NCBI GenBank assembly: GCA_029213145.1
Contig: JARGNK010000013.1
Span: 1-49,082 of the forward strand
Source of the DNA: Rubripirellula sp.
Lineage (GTDB): Bacteria > Planctomycetota > Planctomycetia > Pirellulales > Pirellulaceae
Reading direction: 5' to 3'
Length of the DNA: 49,082 nucleotides
This document shows positions 9,633 to 17,749 of this stretch, in pieces (position 1 is the stretch's first letter; every line of letters begins with the position of its first letter). Made by a program: the position numbers and the translations under genes. The notes beneath the pieces were generated by a model. The model was not told the DNA's origin. It ran no database searches and saw only the letters and a list, made by a program, of their open reading frames with translations.

Positions 9633-10952
9633 ATGAGTTCGACTAATCCAGCCTTTGTAAAGGCTTTTGCTCGCCGCAATCGTGCTGCTTCCCAGTCGAG
9701 CAGGCGGCCTCAAGTAAGTATCACTTCAACGTCAGAAGCTTCGGAGTCGACGGTCGCAGAGCCAGCACCCGGCTTGATCGAAGACGCGGCATCGCAGCCT
9801 CAGGAGCAGCCATTCGCGGATAACGCAGGCGTTTGGCTTGATACGGTTCAGCAGGAATTTGCTCGCGCCGATCAGCCTGCGACAGCACCACCGATTCCCC
9901 ATGTCGATTTGCCGAGTGAGCCTGCGTCGGGCCGCACGCTGCCGGTTGAGGAAACGCTGCCGGCTGATGTGCAATTGCAATTCAACGAAAAGCCGTTTGA
10001 TGAGCCAGCGATTTCAGATTCGGTGCAGCATATCCATACGGCTTACGCGACTGCTCCCGCCGATCTCGCCTTTTATCGGCTTGACACAACGCAGACGCCC
10101 GAAATCGAGTCGCCACCGGTGACTGATTCGGACATCGATCCTGTCGTTGAAAATGTCGAAACGGAAGCCGCTGCCGACATGCAACTCGAGCGTGATACGA
10201 CACTTCAAGATGTTGATTCTGAGGTCGTGACAACGACTTGGGGCGATCCGACACATGGAAGCGAGTCGCATCCGGTGGGCCCGTCCTTGGATCAAGAGCA
10301 ACTCGCTCCGTTGGTTCCTTTTCGGCCGGTCTGGGAAGTCGATGTCTTTGACATTCCTAAAATCGTTGCCGATCTGTTTTTCGACGGTGCATTATTTCAG
10401 CAAATCGCTGAACGAATGGGTGAAGCTGTCAGTCGTGGTCTCAATAGCGTCTTGGTAACCAGTGCTCAGGCAGGCGAGGGACGCAGTAGCGTCTCGATTG
10501 GAATCGCGATGGCGGCAGCGGCGGCCGGCATTCGTGTCGCGTTAGTTGACGCCGATACCAAAAATCCGAGTCTCGCAGATGATCTCCGCTTGGAATTGCA
10601 ATACGGTTGGGTTGATACGATTCGCGCGGGTCTGCCGATTGCCGAAGTGGCTGTTCACGCGGTTGAGGACGGAGTTACTCTTATCCCACTCATGCCACCG
10701 AATGGTTCAACGGCGGCCACCGGTGCCGAAGTTGTTCAGCTATTGGAAGAGATGCGGAACCGGTTTGAGTTGGTTGTGATCGATGGTCCCGCCGAGTCAC
10801 TGGACGATGTTCATCAATATGCCTCGATGGTTGATTCGGCGATTATTGTGCAGGATGTCACACGCAGCGAAGCAGCGAGCATCAACCGATACTCAAATCG
10901 ACTTCGAGAGCAAGGGATCACCGGTGTGGGAGTAGTGGAGAACTTTGCCTGA
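9633..10952 (+). CDS. BY-kinase/ParA-type P-loop ATPase with Arg in Walker A
   Basis: The 439-residue protein has a long Pro/Glu-rich N-terminus (about 1-230) and a C-terminal P-loop domain like the CpsD/CapB tyrosine autokinases that control exopolysaccharide export. The phosphate loop is SAQAGEGRSS (277-286), where the usual GEGKS/T lysine is Arg (R284). The BY-kinase-type Walker A' motif is VALVDADTKNP (302-312) and Walker B is LVVIDGP (380-386). The C-terminus (GITGVGVVENFA) lacks the tyrosine cluster of classical BY-kinases. The frame extends upstream into the preceding gene, but ATG 9633 just after that stop is the natural start. It may bind nucleotide weakly or act as a scaffold. No polysaccharide genes follow; the next gene is convergent. 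Confidence 0.75.
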   Translation: MSSTNPAFVKAFARRNRAASQSSRRPQVSITSTSEASESTVAEPAPGLIEDAASQPQEQPFADNAGVWLDTVQQEFARADQPATAPPIPHVDLPSEPASGRTLPVEETLPADVQLQFNEKPFDEPAISDSVQHIHTAYATAPADLAFYRLDTTQTPEIESPPVTDSDIDPVVENVETEAAADMQLERDTTLQDVDSEVVTTTWGDPTHGSESHPVGPSLDQEQLAPLVPFRPVWEVDVFDIPKIVADLFFDGALFQQIAERMGEAVSRGLNSVLVTSAQAGEGRSSVSIGIAMAAAAAGIRVALVDADTKNPSLADDLRLELQYGWVDTIRAGLPIAEVAVHAVEDGVTLIPLMPPNGSTAATGAEVVQLLEEMRNRFELVVIDGPAESLDDVHQYASMVDSAIIVQDVTRSEAASINRYSNRLREQGITGVGVVENFA

Positions 10953-10966
10953 GACGCTTTCCGACA

Positions 10967-10983
10967 CGGCAGTTCAACTGCCG
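10967..10983. terminator. Inverted repeat between convergent genes, candidate bidirectional terminator
   Basis: CGGCAG, loop TTCAA, CTGCCG, 15 bases after the stop of the ATPase gene; the arms extend to eight bases if the loop is counted tightly. A second small hairpin (GCGAG, CTC, CTCGC at 11027-11039) stands just beyond the DJ-1 gene on the opposite strand. There is no clear T-run after either, so termination is inferred from position. Confidence 0.45.
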
Positions 10984-11044
10984 GGGATCGGCTTGCTCTT
11001 TATTGGCTTTGCTCGAAATTGGTAACGCGAGCTCCTCGCTCGAG

Positions 11045-11617
11045 TCAGGCTGTCGCTGCTTGCCTTGCTTGCTGGAGCATTTCGATCCAGGGTCCCACGT
11101 AATGCCCGTTGTCGTGGAACGTTCGACCGCTGACCAGGTTGCCGTCGATCACACAGGGTGCATCGACGAAGATGCCTCCGCAAACTTCCAAGTCGAACTT
11201 GCACTTTGGTACGGTGGCCATCTTGCGTCCCCGCACGCAGTCGGCGTAGGCCGGGATTTCGACCCCATGGCAAACGCTGGCGACTGGTTTGCCTGCCTGG
11301 AAGAAGTGTTTTGTGATGCGGACCAGGTTTTCGTCATACCGTATGTACTCCGGAGCCCGACCACCACTAAATAGAATCCCCGCGTATTGTTCGGGGTCGA
11401 TTTCGGCGAAAGCGATGTCCGCTTCGATCGTGTACCCTTCCCATTCTTTGGTGATGGTCCAACCTGGTTTCACCTCGTGCATGACCATTTGGTATTGGCG
11501 TTTTTCCGGCGCGGCGATGATTGGTTTAAAACCCGCTTCTTGTAGCCGGTAAAAGGGGTACATGGTATCCAGTGTTTCGGCTGCATCGCCGACGATGATC
11601 AAAACTTGATCGGTCAT
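11045..11617 (-). CDS. DJ-1/PfpI family protein
   Basis: The 190-residue protein has the DJ-1/PfpI flavodoxin-like fold: VLIIVGDAAET at the first strand, AGILFSGGRAPE in the middle, and the nucleophile elbow PVASVCHGVE with C116 followed by His, as in the Cys-His PfpI/YhbO group. Members act as proteases, glyoxalase/deglycase-like enzymes or amidases; the exact reaction is not predictable here. The ATG at 11615-11617 is preferred over an ORF extension that has no homologous character. It lies 90 bases downstream of the AmmeMemoRadiSam fusion on the same strand, so the two may share a transcript. Confidence 0.85.
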   Translation of the reverse strand: MTDQVLIIVGDAAETLDTMYPFYRLQEAGFKPIIAAPEKRQYQMVMHEVKPGWTITKEWEGYTIEADIAFAEIDPEQYAGILFSGGRAPEYIRYDENLVRITKHFFQAGKPVASVCHGVEIPAYADCVRGRKMATVPKCKFDLEVCGGIFVDAPCVIDGNLVSGRTFHDNGHYVGPWIEMLQQARQAATA

Positions 11618-11707
11618 GACTGTTCCGCGATTGGTTATCGAGTGGCTTGTGATGGTGGAATGGTTATTGTGGGCTCGTGAGCGAGTGGAGGCCAGCACCC
11701 AGAGAAC

Positions 11708-14700
11708 CTATAAGAGTATCCCTGCGTAGCCGACGACTCGGGAGAGATCACCGGTGACGTCGCCGCTCGTGCCGTAGCCAATTTCTTTGTACGCGATCGA
11801 TTGGTTTAGCTCTTGGAGTGTCATCAAGACCAACGCTGCGGGGACTTGCCCGCACATGCTGATGTTTTCCTGATCACAGATTTTTAGCAGGTCTTCCGGG
11901 GCGTTTTGTGACAAGGCGTTTAACGCCATTCGATCTCGCCGTCGATTCTCCTGGTCATCGGCAAAGTGGTTCATGTCGCTGCTGATGACCAGCAGCGGAG
12001 GGTCTCGCATCGCTGCTAAGCAATTTGCCAAGGCTTTGGAAGCCGTTCGCAGTTGCTCGACTGATCCACCTGACATTGCGATGGCGGTAATTCGTGTCTC
12101 GGGGGCAAGGCGATGCAGCAGCGGCAATTGAACTTCGATGCCGTGTTCGGAGCGGTGTGCACTCGCGTCTAATTCCATTCCCGGCACCGCAGTTGCGATC
12201 TGTTTCGCCAATTCAGCGTCGCCCGTCATCGCCGCTGTGTCAGACAAACGCCATTGATCATGCGGCGCGACCGCCCAATCAAGACCATCAGCGGTGTGCT
12301 TTGGGCCAATGATGAGGACTCGACTCGGGCTTTTGATGCGCCGCCATACATCGGCTGCGATCCGGCCCGAATAACGCAGGCCGGCATGGGGGACCATCGC
12401 TGCGGCGACCGTCCGTTGTTCAATGTCTGGCAACCCCTCGAGCAACTCGTTAACTTGGGCCTCGCGGGCGTTATCCTCTGCGGGATAAAAAGTACCCGCC
12501 ACTGCGGGTGGGCGTGACGCAACCCTTGTTTCAGCATGTGGTCCTGACGAGAGAGCGAGATCAGCACAGGTGGCATCACAGATTGTCGAGAAGACTGTGG
12601 TGCCCTGTGCCCGAAATCGCTGCATGCCCAGCGTCTCTTGAAAAAGCTGATTGGCTGAGCTTGCTTGATTGAAACCCAACGCCCAGTGTTGACCATCCAT
12701 CAGCAGTAATGCCCTTGCCTGGCAGCGAAACCCTTGTAGGTCGTAGTGGGTGTCGCTGCCGTGGTGAATGATGCTTGAGAGCACACCGATTTCTACATTC
12801 CAGCCGATGGAAGGCTGGGTTCCCCTGAGCGAAGTCGCAGCCTTTTGCGTCAATTGAAAGAAAGTCGCCTGCAGCGGCATGCCCTCGCGAATGTTCAATT
12901 GCATCCAGTGCATCGCCGGTTGCCGTTGGTCATAAGTCACATGTAGGACCACGCCATTGACGCTGGTGTCGGGAATGTCATTGGCATAGTAGAGAGGTGT
13001 TGCCCCCGCTTCCAATGCCGACAGGTTGGCCACAATCCAATCGCGAAGCCGTTGCAGTTGATCTGGTGAGTAAGCCGCAACGTCGCGGACGGCATTCGGG
13101 TCGACGCCTTCCATGGGGCCGCTGTAGCTGATTCCGTCAAAGATTTCGACGTTGGCGTCGTCTCTCAACCAACTGCCGGGAGGCAGACCCGCCTTGGTGC
13201 AGACGGCATCGAGAAATTGACGAGCATTCCATGACCTTTCAGTAGCAACCATTGGTAGCAGCAGGCCAACATGGTTTCCTGAACGGATTCTTAGTCCATG
13301 GCGGCCGATTTCGATGGCACCGATCTGTTCGTTGCCATTGACCCCGATTGGGCGAGGTGGACCGATGATCGAAATCGAAAGATTTAAGTGTGGTAGCTCG
13401 CTTGCTACGATTGGGGCCATCCGAGGATCGTGCTTGGCGGTTCGGTTGGCCGCATCAGCTAAGGCGGAAGCTAATTGCACGGGTGGTCCTTGCAAGCCGC
13501 AGCAACCTCGTAACGTATGGTCCCGTTTCAACGTGACATAGATCCCCGCAATTTCTCGCTGCGCTAATTCGTCTCCCAACGCCGCGGCGACATCAAATAA
13601 TTGATTTTGCACAATGGCCGAAACATAGTGGCAGGTTGCTTGATGAATCGCTGCTAATTGCTCGTCGTTGAACCCCGCCATCGATTCGTTCTTGGGATCG
13701 GCGGGCATCGTTCTACCTTCTTCTGGGGATTTAAGTATGGGGGGAATGATTGACGGTGAAGAAGCGTTCGGTTTGATTTGGATTGGTTGACGACGTGCGC
13801 CCCAATTCCCCGGACTGTTTTCGAAACAGCCTGCGATTTTGGATCCACAATTCGCACATTGGTTCCCATTCATTGCGTAGCGGCCGAGTTGGTACCAATC
13901 ACGCTCGATCAGCAACTGGTTGCAATCCGGGCAGTATGTGCTCTGCCGCGAAACATCATGAACATTTCCGACGTAGGCGTATTGAAGTCCTGCCTGTCTG
14001 GCCAGGTCATGTGCTTCGAGTAGTTTTTCATGCGGTGTGGGACCACGATCCCGCATGCGAAAGTCGGGGTGAAACGCTGTGAAGTGAACTGGTACTTCGT
14101 GGCCGACGTTTTTTGCAATCCAGTCGCACATTCGGCGAAACTCGTCTTGGCTATCATTCGCTTGGGGAATAACCAGATTTGTTAATTCGACCCAGCAATT
14201 GGTTTCCCGCACCGCGTAGCGAATGGTATCCAAGACCGGATCCAGATGGGCACCGGTCAACTTAAAATAAAAGTCCTCGGTGAACGCTTTCAGATCGATA
14301 TTCGCAGCATCCATCGCAGCAAAGAAATCAGGTCTTGCGACTGGGGTGATGTAGCCGGCTGTCACAGCGACCGACTTAATCCCCCGAGCTCGGCAAGCGG
14401 TCGCCGTGTCAATTGCGTATTCGGCCCAGATGACTGGGTCGTTGTAGGTATAGGCGACACTTCGGCAGCCGGTGGAAGCGGCTGCCTCGGCGATCTCGTC
14501 CGGCAGCGCTCGATCGCTCAGACTGGCCACTTTTCGACTCTTCGAAATGTCCCAGTTTTGGCAAAACTTGCAGCCGAGGTTGCAGCCGGCCGTGCCGAAG
14601 CTCAGCACGGGAGTTCCGGGCAGGAAATGGTTTAGCGGCTTCTTTTCAATGGGGTCAATGCAAAATCCAGTGCTACGGCCATAGGTATCCAACACCAGCT

Positions 14701-14866
14701 GGTCATTTTGATTGACGCGGACGAAGCAGAAACCTCGGTCGCCAGGGTTTAACCGGCAGCCCCGTGGGCAAAGTTCACAGAGGATTTTTCCGTCTGCTTC
14801 TCGAGTCCACCAACGCCCCAGGGCGTTACCTGACGAGTTGAATTCCGTGCTCGAAGTTTCGCTCAT
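11708..14866 (-). CDS. AmmeMemoRadiSam three-domain fusion: radical SAM + AMMECR1 + MEMO
   Basis: One uninterrupted 1052-residue frame joins proteins that are usually separate. Residues 1-345 are the radical SAM enzyme: CELCPRGC at 30-37, the 4Fe-4S motif CNLGCKFC (C95, C99, C102), and a C-terminal zinc-ribbon-like set (C312, C315, C337, C340). Residues about 400-580 are an AMMECR1 domain with LRGC at 452-455. Residues about 585-778 match nothing I know. Residues 780-1052 are a MEMO domain with VPHAGLRYSG (H827), IGPKH (H857), SSDMNHF (H967) and C1005, the positions that bind metal in human MEMO1. The three families co-occur in bacteria and archaea as the AmmeMemoRadiSam system, whose reaction is unknown. 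The DJ-1 gene follows and gcvT is divergent. Confidence 0.93.
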   Translation of the reverse strand: MSETSSTEFNSSGNALGRWWTREADGKILCELCPRGCRLNPGDRGFCFVRVNQNDQLVLDTYGRSTGFCIDPIEKKPLNHFLPGTPVLSFGTAGCNLGCKFCQNWDISKSRKVASLSDRALPDEIAEAAASTGCRSVAYTYNDPVIWAEYAIDTATACRARGIKSVAVTAGYITPVARPDFFAAMDAANIDLKAFTEDFYFKLTGAHLDPVLDTIRYAVRETNCWVELTNLVIPQANDSQDEFRRMCDWIAKNVGHEVPVHFTAFHPDFRMRDRGPTPHEKLLEAHDLARQAGLQYAYVGNVHDVSRQSTYCPDCNQLLIERDWYQLGRYAMNGNQCANCGSKIAGCFENSPGNWGARRQPIQIKPNASSPSIIPPILKSPEEGRTMPADPKNESMAGFNDEQLAAIHQATCHYVSAIVQNQLFDVAAALGDELAQREIAGIYVTLKRDHTLRGCCGLQGPPVQLASALADAANRTAKHDPRMAPIVASELPHLNLSISIIGPPRPIGVNGNEQIGAIEIGRHGLRIRSGNHVGLLLPMVATERSWNARQFLDAVCTKAGLPPGSWLRDDANVEIFDGISYSGPMEGVDPNAVRDVAAYSPDQLQRLRDWIVANLSALEAGATPLYYANDIPDTSVNGVVLHVTYDQRQPAMHWMQLNIREGMPLQATFFQLTQKAATSLRGTQPSIGWNVEIGVLSSIIHHGSDTHYDLQGFRCQARALLLMDGQHWALGFNQASSANQLFQETLGMQRFRAQGTTVFSTICDATCADLALSSGPHAETRVASRPPAVAGTFYPAEDNAREAQVNELLEGLPDIEQRTVAAAMVPHAGLRYSGRIAADVWRRIKSPSRVLIIGPKHTADGLDWAVAPHDQWRLSDTAAMTGDAELAKQIATAVPGMELDASAHRSEHGIEVQLPLLHRLAPETRITAIAMSGGSVEQLRTASKALANCLAAMRDPPLLVISSDMNHFADDQENRRRDRMALNALSQNAPEDLLKICDQENISMCGQVPAALVLMTLQELNQSIAYKEIGYGTSGDVTGDLSRVVGYAGILL

Positions 14867-14895
14867 TGGAGTATTTTATCGCATCGCACCCGTGG

Positions 14896-14932
14896 ACGTT
14901 GTCACTTTGCCACAATTTCGCAGTGGCAACGT
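14896..14932 (+). promoter_or_regulatory. Alternative stem-loop in the gcvT / AmmeMemoRadiSam divergent gap
   Basis: Two 5' arms compete for the same 3' arm. CGTTGTCACT (14897-14906) pairs with AGTGGCAACG (14922-14931) through ten bases with one G-U, while TTGCCAC (14907-14913) pairs with GTGGCAA (14923-14929). The element lies about 110 bases before gcvT and 30 bases before the divergent start. Such mutually exclusive stems can act as an RNA switch, but the same sequence could be a DNA operator. It does not resemble the glycine riboswitch. Confidence 0.35.
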
Positions 14933-15041
14933 TAGGGTGGATTGCGGGGCTTACGTTCATTGCCAACCGCGATAGACTGTCCCAGCAGTCCAGAAAACCC
15001 CAAACTGAAACGCTCCTCAGACTGAAGCGAGACAGAACCGG

Positions 15042-16160
15042 ATGAGCAATCAGCTCGCACAATCTCCTTTGGATCGTTGGCACCGTGAAGCCGGCGCCCG
15101 GATGGTTCCATTCGCGGGCTATGACATGCCGTTGCAATACTCGTCGATTGTTGCCGAGCACGAGGCTTGCCGGACTCGCGCGGCCCTATTTGACGTCTCC
15201 CATATGGGGCGAATTCGGTTTGACGGCGAAGGGAGCGAACAGCTGCTGGATCATCTGTTGACGCGGAGAGTATCGGGGATGCCGGTAGGGGCTGTCCGAT
15301 ACGCATTGATCTGCAATAGCGATGGAGGTGTACTGGATGACGTTTTGGTTTCCCATTTGGAAACGCCATCGGGACAGCGATACCACCTGATGGTGGTGAA
15401 CGCATCGAACCATAAAAAAATTCTGAGCTGGGTGACCGCTCAGCTAGATGATTTTCCGAAGGTGACAGTTTCTGATCGCACTCAACTGACTGCGATGATC
15501 GCCGTGCAAGGCCCACTCGCGATGGCGGCTATCGGACGTTTGTTTCGATTTGATCCCACACGACTTCAGTATTACCGAGCGACGATTACGGATCAGTTTT
15601 CCAAACCCGTCATTTTAAGTCGCACCGGTTACACCGGCGAAGACGGTGTTGAGCTGATCGTACGAGCGGAGGATGCCCCGCGTGTTTGGGAAAATGTGAT
15701 GCTGGCAGGTCGCGAGCACGGCTTCGTGGCTGCTGGATTGGGAGCGCGCGATACGTTAAGAATGGAAGCGGCGATGCCTCTGTATGGTCACGAACTCGAC
15801 GAAATAATCGATCCCCTCACCGCAGGGCTGCGGTTTGCTTGTACCTTGAAAGATCGTGCGTTTATCGGCGACTCTGCATTGCGGGAGATCGATCGTAGCG
15901 GGCCGGCCAAAAAACGAATCGGCCTGTTGCCGGAAGGGAAACGACCAGCAAGGCAAGGGTGCGAAGTGCTTGATGTAAACGGGGATTCGATTGGGGTCGT
16001 CACCAGCGGTGGGCCATCACCGACCCTCGGAAAACCGATTGCGATGGCGTTCGTTTCGGCTCATCATGCGGATGATTCAGAATTCAAGATTGACATTCGT
16101 GGCAAAACGGTTCGTGCTATGCCCACGCCGTTGCCTTTTTACCAACGTCCTTCCACGTAA
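15042..16160 (+). CDS. gcvT: Glycine cleavage system T protein (aminomethyltransferase)
   Basis: Moves the methylene group of the aminomethyl-lipoyl H protein to tetrahydrofolate, releasing ammonia. The 372 residues match the family. Typical segments are PLDRWHREAGARMVPFAGYD at the N-terminus, RAALFDVSHMGRIRFDG (folate pocket, with the FDVSHMG motif), SRTGYTGEDGVEL, and GLGARDTLRMEAAMPLYGHE, followed by the C-terminal barrel (GVVTSGGPSPTLGKPIAMAF). The ATG at 15042 begins the conserved N-terminus directly. gcvH starts 22 bases downstream and a lipoate-handling enzyme follows. The P protein genes are not in the window. Confidence 0.97.
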   Translation: MSNQLAQSPLDRWHREAGARMVPFAGYDMPLQYSSIVAEHEACRTRAALFDVSHMGRIRFDGEGSEQLLDHLLTRRVSGMPVGAVRYALICNSDGGVLDDVLVSHLETPSGQRYHLMVVNASNHKKILSWVTAQLDDFPKVTVSDRTQLTAMIAVQGPLAMAAIGRLFRFDPTRLQYYRATITDQFSKPVILSRTGYTGEDGVELIVRAEDAPRVWENVMLAGREHGFVAAGLGARDTLRMEAAMPLYGHELDEIIDPLTAGLRFACTLKDRAFIGDSALREIDRSGPAKKRIGLLPEGKRPARQGCEVLDVNGDSIGVVTSGGPSPTLGKPIAMAFVSAHHADDSEFKIDIRGKTVRAMPTPLPFYQRPST

Positions 16161-16182
16161 TACGAACCTGGGAATATCGGCT

Positions 16183-16584
16183 ATGACGCGTGACGAATCA
16201 AAGCTCCTTTATGCCGCCACACACGAATGGGCCGCCATTGAGGGAGAAAGCGGGGATCGAGTCGCGACGATCGGGATTTCAGGATTTGCAATTGAGCAAC
16301 TGAATGATCTCGTCTACATGGACCTGCCTGAAGTCGGTCGCAGTGTTGCCCCCGGCGAAGAGTTTGGCGAAGTTGAATCGGTCAAGGCCGTCAGTCCGAT
16401 GTACAGCCCCGTTGCGGGCGAAGTTTTGGAAGTTCACTCCGAACTGCCTGATCAATTGGAGAAGTTGAATGATGATCCTATCAACTTCGGATGGATGATC
16501 AAGGTTCGGCTAAGCAGTGATGAAGGGATCGATCAACTGATGGATCACGAAGCCTATCAAAAGCAGTGTGCCGAATCACAATAA
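16183..16584 (+). CDS. gcvH: Glycine cleavage system H protein
   Basis: The lipoyl carrier that shuttles the aminomethyl group between P, T and L proteins. The 133 residues are complete: YAATHEWAAIEG at the N-terminus, GISGFAIEQLNDLVYMDLPE, and the lipoylation site in GEVESVKAVSPMYSPVAGEV, with the modified lysine at K68. The ATG at 16183 is used; the longer open frame overlaps gcvT and is not H-protein-like. It is co-oriented with gcvT at a 22-base gap and is followed 85 bases later by a lipoate/octanoate transferase-like gene that could modify K68. Confidence 0.97.
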   Translation: MTRDESKLLYAATHEWAAIEGESGDRVATIGISGFAIEQLNDLVYMDLPEVGRSVAPGEEFGEVESVKAVSPMYSPVAGEVLEVHSELPDQLEKLNDDPINFGWMIKVRLSSDEGIDQLMDHEAYQKQCAESQ

Positions 16585-16669
16585 GGGCTTTGCTTCTCTG
16601 TTCTTTTTTCGAATCGGCCGGTTAGATCTCACCCGGTCCTTTGATCAGTCCCGTGCCTGCGGATAAAAA

Positions 16670-17419
16670 ATGGCATCGACCGGCCGGCTCATTCCTCTCG
16701 CTGCTGGCGATCCGGTCGATAATATGTCGATCGATCAGGCACTGCTTGAATCGACCAGTCACAGTCAAGTTCCGGCGCTGAGGTTTTATTGCTGGAGCCG
16801 TCCATCCCTGTCACTCGGTTACTTTCAGGAATTCGCGGCTCGCGATTCCCACGTGGAAAGCGTGGGTCTTGATTGGGTGCGTCGAAGTACAGGCGGAGGC
16901 GCGATCGTTCACCATCATGAGTTGACGTACAGTCTATTTCTGCCGGCTAATCGTTCGATCGGGCAGCATCGGGATCTGTACGCACAGGTGCATGGCGAGG
17001 TGGCCACCAGTCTGCGAGATTTTGGTGTGACCGCGGTACCGTATCGAACGCTTTCTCGCTCGTTGTCGGCTTCGGCGGCAGAACCATTCCTTTGCTTCCA
17101 GCGGCGGACCGATGAGGACCTGATCGTAAGCGGCTACAAAATACTCGGCAGCGCTCAGCGGAAAGTGCGCGGTGCGGTGTTGCAGCATGGCAGCTTATTG
17201 TTGAAAAGCAGTCCTCATGCTCCCCAGTTGCCTGGTATTGCTGAATTGACCTCGCAATTGCCGTCGATTCAGCAGTTCTCCGAGAAATTGGCGAATCGTT
17301 TGGGTAATCGTCTGGAGTTGGATTGGCAGGAAGATGGTCTCCGGGATCAGGAGCTGGAATCTGCTGGCCGAATCGCGGTTGCGAAATTTGGTTCGATGCA
17401 GTGGAAATGCCGCAGATAG
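16670..17419 (+). CDS. Lipoate-protein ligase / octanoyltransferase (BPL_LplA_LipB fold)
   Basis: Attaches lipoate or octanoate to lipoyl domains. The 249 residues contain RRSTGGGAIVHH (71-82), the substrate-binding signature of the LplA/LipM group, and DLIVSGYKILGSAQRK with the conserved lysine K157, then GAVLQHGSLLL. A cysteine (C142, in FLCFQ) stands 15 residues before K157, where LipM-type octanoyltransferases carry their nucleophile; this would favour an acyl-carrier-protein-dependent transferase over an ATP-dependent ligase, but it is inference. The start is ATG 16670, with little Shine-Dalgarno. Placement after gcvT-gcvH suggests H protein as the target. Confidence 0.85.
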   Translation: MASTGRLIPLAAGDPVDNMSIDQALLESTSHSQVPALRFYCWSRPSLSLGYFQEFAARDSHVESVGLDWVRRSTGGGAIVHHHELTYSLFLPANRSIGQHRDLYAQVHGEVATSLRDFGVTAVPYRTLSRSLSASAAEPFLCFQRRTDEDLIVSGYKILGSAQRKVRGAVLQHGSLLLKSSPHAPQLPGIAELTSQLPSIQQFSEKLANRLGNRLELDWQEDGLRDQELESAGRIAVAKFGSMQWKCRR

Positions 17420-17749
17420 GGCTCTATGGCATTAAGTTGCTAGTTCTGTTGGGTGGTGCGCACCCAGGAATCTGAAAAACATCTTGAAGTAGGTCGTCAA
17501 TTGATAACCGTTCGCCATCCCGGTTGCCTATAATCCATATAGGTCCGATCCTCCGCGTGTTTGCCAGTTAGACGGAATCTGTCGGAGGTGGTTTGCTGGG
17601 CAGATCGCTTTTCAGGATTGGGACGATGCAGTTTTTAAGTCAAACGCATGGCTGCGGCTGATTTGGGCCATCGAGTTAACTCCTCCCCTGATCTTCATCC
17701 AGTCTAGAGAATAACGAAGATCGGTAAATCGTTGGAAAATGGTGATTTT
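17420..17749. other. Intergenic region before the FHA gene
   Basis: 330 bases without a gene. Near the left end is an inverted repeat at 17450-17466 (TGGGTG, loop GTGCG, CACCCA) that could end the gcv transcript, though no T-run follows. A perfect TATAAT stands at 17529-17534, but the hexamer a normal distance upstream is poor (TTGATA is 22 bases away), so a promoter here is only possible. Nothing else was recognised. Confidence 0.4.

Noticed and set aside
14867..15041. Glycine riboswitch upstream of gcvT
   Set aside because: The conserved glycine-aptamer core and its tandem form are not present; only an alternative stem-loop was seen.
17501..17534. Promoter formed by TTGATA and TATAAT before the FHA gene
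   Set aside because: The spacer is 22 bases, too long for a normal sigma70 promoter; the -10 alone is not enough.
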